A program made the position numbers and the translations under genes. Positions 7,420 to 8,778 of a stretch of 8,778 nucleotides of DNA are shown here, one piece after another. The stretch is taken from NCBI GenBank assembly GCA_003266065.1, contig MUZY01000048.1, positions 1 to 8,778 on the forward strand, written 5' to 3'. Within the stretch, counting starts at the first letter, position 1, and every line of letters starts with the position of its first letter. The notes under the pieces were generated by a model. The model did no database searches and had not been told where the DNA came from. It worked only from the letters and a program-made list of their open reading frames with translations. Source of the stretch: Methanosphaera sp. rholeuAM130. Its GTDB lineage: Archaea; Methanobacteriota; Methanobacteria; Methanobacteriales; Methanobacteriaceae.

Positions 7420-7427
7420 GGATGTGA
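7420..7427 (+). promoter_or_regulatory. Ribosome binding site of dapL
   Basis: GGATGTGA differs at one base from GGAGGTGA, the complement of the archaeal 16S 3' end, and ends 4 nt before the dapL ATG. It lies in the 15-bp gap after the gltX stop, so dapL can be initiated independently on the shared mRNA. Confidence 0.55.
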
Positions 7428-7431
7428 AAAA

Positions 7432-8667
7432 ATGGCAGTAAATGTAAATGAATATTATGGCAATATACAAAACAATTACTTGTTTGTAGAAATAGCAAGA
7501 CGTGTAGATAAATATCAGGAAGAACACCCTGATTCAGATTTGATAAAAATGGGTATAGGTGACGTGACAAGACCACTGACAAAAACCGTCATCAAGGCAT
7601 TTCATGATGCCGTTGATGAAATGGGTCAAGCCGATACATTTAGAGGTTATGGTCCAGAACAAGGATATGACTTTTTGATTGAGGACGTAATTAAAAATGA
7701 TTTCAATCCACTTGGAATAGAGCTTAAAAACAGTGAGGTATTCATAAGTGACGGGGCAAAATGTGATACCGGTAACTTCCAGGAATTATTCTCACAGGAC
7801 AACATAATAGCTGTGACAGATCCTGTATATCCAGTATATGTGGACAGTAACGTTATGGCAGGTCGCAGCGGTAAAATAGGTGATGACGGATTCTATGAAA
7901 ATATAGTATATCTGCCATGCACTTCAGAAAATAACTTTGTGCCGGCACTTCCGGATGTTGACGTGGACATAATCTATCTTTGTTTCCCAAATAATCCTAC
8001 AGGTACAACATTAACAAAAGACCAATTGAAAGTTTGGGTAGATTATGCAAAAGAAAATGATGCATTAATATTATTTGATGCCGCTTATGAAGCATTTATA
8101 TCAACAGATAATGTTCCACATTCAATATATGAAATTGAAGGAGCTAAAGAGGTTGCCGTTGAGTTCAGAAGTTATTCCAAAGTTGCCGGCTTTACCGGTA
8201 CTCGTTGTGGTTACTGTGTTGTTCCTGAAGAGGTTTACGTGAAAAATTCTTTAGGAGAACGTGTACAGTTAAATCCATTATGGAACAGAAGACAATCAAC
8301 AAAATTCAATGGCGTAAGCTACCCAGTTCAAAGAGCCGCACAGGCCATATATACTCCTGAAGGTAGAGCTGAAATTCAGGAAAACCTGGACTACTATATG
8401 AAAAACGCCAAGGTAATTAGGGAAAGTCTTGAAGATATAGGATTGGAAGTTTATGGTGGAATTGATTCTCCGTACATTTGGTTTAAAACACCTAATCAAA
8501 TAGACTCATGGACCTTCTTTGACATATTGCTAGATGAAGCCAATGTTGTAAGCACTCCTGGTGCAGGTTTTGGTCCTAGCGGTGAAGGATATATTAGATT
8601 AACTGCATTCAACACTTATGAAAAAACAGTTGAAGCAATGGAACGTATTTCTAAATTAGAATTTTAA
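7432..8667 (+). CDS. dapL: LL-diaminopimelate aminotransferase
   Basis: PLP-dependent class I/II aminotransferase that converts tetrahydrodipicolinate and glutamate directly to LL-2,6-diaminopimelate and 2-oxoglutarate, bypassing the succinylated or acetylated intermediates of lysine synthesis. Its 411 residues match the DapL family. Signatures: GIGDVTRPL at 41-49; SDGAKCDTGNFQELF at 106-120 near the cofactor phosphate; FPNNPTGT at 185-192; D216 in DAAYE, which should contact the pyridine nitrogen; and SYSKVAGFTGTRCGY at 247-261, with K250 the Schiff-base lysine. GEGYIRLTAF near the C-terminus holds the substrate-carboxylate arginine. It follows gltX by 15 bp, the same order I recall for MTH51-MTH52 of Methanothermobacter thermautotrophicus. 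The product feeds lysine, used in protein and in the pseudomurein peptide of Methanobacteriales. The near-identity of these motifs to DapL makes a generic aspartate aminotransferase unlikely. Confidence 0.96.
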   Translation: MAVNVNEYYGNIQNNYLFVEIARRVDKYQEEHPDSDLIKMGIGDVTRPLTKTVIKAFHDAVDEMGQADTFRGYGPEQGYDFLIEDVIKNDFNPLGIELKNSEVFISDGAKCDTGNFQELFSQDNIIAVTDPVYPVYVDSNVMAGRSGKIGDDGFYENIVYLPCTSENNFVPALPDVDVDIIYLCFPNNPTGTTLTKDQLKVWVDYAKENDALILFDAAYEAFISTDNVPHSIYEIEGAKEVAVEFRSYSKVAGFTGTRCGYCVVPEEVYVKNSLGERVQLNPLWNRRQSTKFNGVSYPVQRAAQAIYTPEGRAEIQENLDYYMKNAKVIRESLEDIGLEVYGGIDSPYIWFKTPNQIDSWTFFDILLDEANVVSTPGAGFGPSGEGYIRLTAFNTYEKTVEAMERISKLEF

Positions 8668-8676
8668 TTCTAATTA

Positions 8677-8690
8677 TTTTATTTTTTATT
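8677..8690 (+). terminator. U-tract terminator of the gltX-dapL operon
   Basis: About 10 nt after the dapL stop there are T4 and T6 runs (8677-8680, 8682-8687) in a T-rich context with no stem, the usual archaeal termination signal. Further T5 runs at 8714-8718 and 8730-8734 could act as back-up sites. Confidence 0.5.
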
Positions 8691-8778
8691 CATTATTTAA
8701 TCCACTAATACTCTTTTTCTCAAACTCTGTTTTTGGTCGAATTTCATTGGAAATTTAAAAAAAATATACAAAAAATAT

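Noticed and set aside
7422..7427. Start-stop ATGTGA mini-frame between gltX and dapL
   Set aside because: It lies within the dapL ribosome binding site and is probably incidental.
8740..8755. AATTTC-ATTG-GAAATT inverted repeat near the right edge
   Set aside because: A 6-bp AT-rich stem is expected by chance here, and no neighbouring gene is visible to interpret it.

Overview
The window looks like chromosomal DNA of a methanogenic archaeon of the order Methanobacteriales, most like a host-associated Methanosphaera or Methanobrevibacter. The evidence is a low-GC genome with very AT-rich intergenic DNA, an archaeal-type glutamyl-tRNA synthetase, an LL-diaminopimelate aminotransferase directly behind it (an order also known in Methanothermobacter), a fused ADP-forming acyl-CoA synthetase, and U-tract terminators. 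The genus is inference; no rRNA or methanogenesis gene is present to fix it.

Layout. The left 5.5 kb is transcribed leftward. A fused alpha-beta ADP-forming acetate/acyl-CoA ligase starts at 1765 and runs off the left edge with about 588 codons visible. A Tex-family nucleic-acid-binding protein occupies 1991-4153. A membrane-anchored CapA-like (PGA_cap) metallophosphatase-fold protein occupies 4371-5504. Each is separated from the next by about 220 bp of AT-rich DNA with its own terminator-like and promoter-like elements, so they look like three single-gene units rather than one operon. The right 3 kb is transcribed rightward: gltX (5725-7416) and dapL (7432-8667) are 15 bp apart and almost certainly form one operon, followed by a T-rich terminator. 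capA and gltX are divergent across a 220-bp shared control region.

Function. GltX charges tRNA with glutamate; in archaea this also feeds the GatDE route to Gln-tRNA. DapL makes LL-diaminopimelate for lysine. Glutamate and lysine are both constituents of the pseudomurein peptide of Methanobacteriales, and CapA-like proteins are linked to gamma-glutamyl or envelope polymers, so a loose cell-envelope theme is possible but unproven. The acyl-CoA ligase interconverts acetyl-CoA with acetate and ATP. Tex is an otherwise mainly bacterial protein and may be an import.

I do not see a convincing undescribed multi-gene system: no mobile element, CRISPR array, toxin-antitoxin pair, tRNA or rRNA. The most interesting material is in the intergenic regions: a 12-bp tandem direct repeat in front of tex, two palindromes in front of the acyl-CoA ligase gene, a double hairpin behind capA, and a promoter geometry suggesting a leaderless GTG-initiated capA mRNA.
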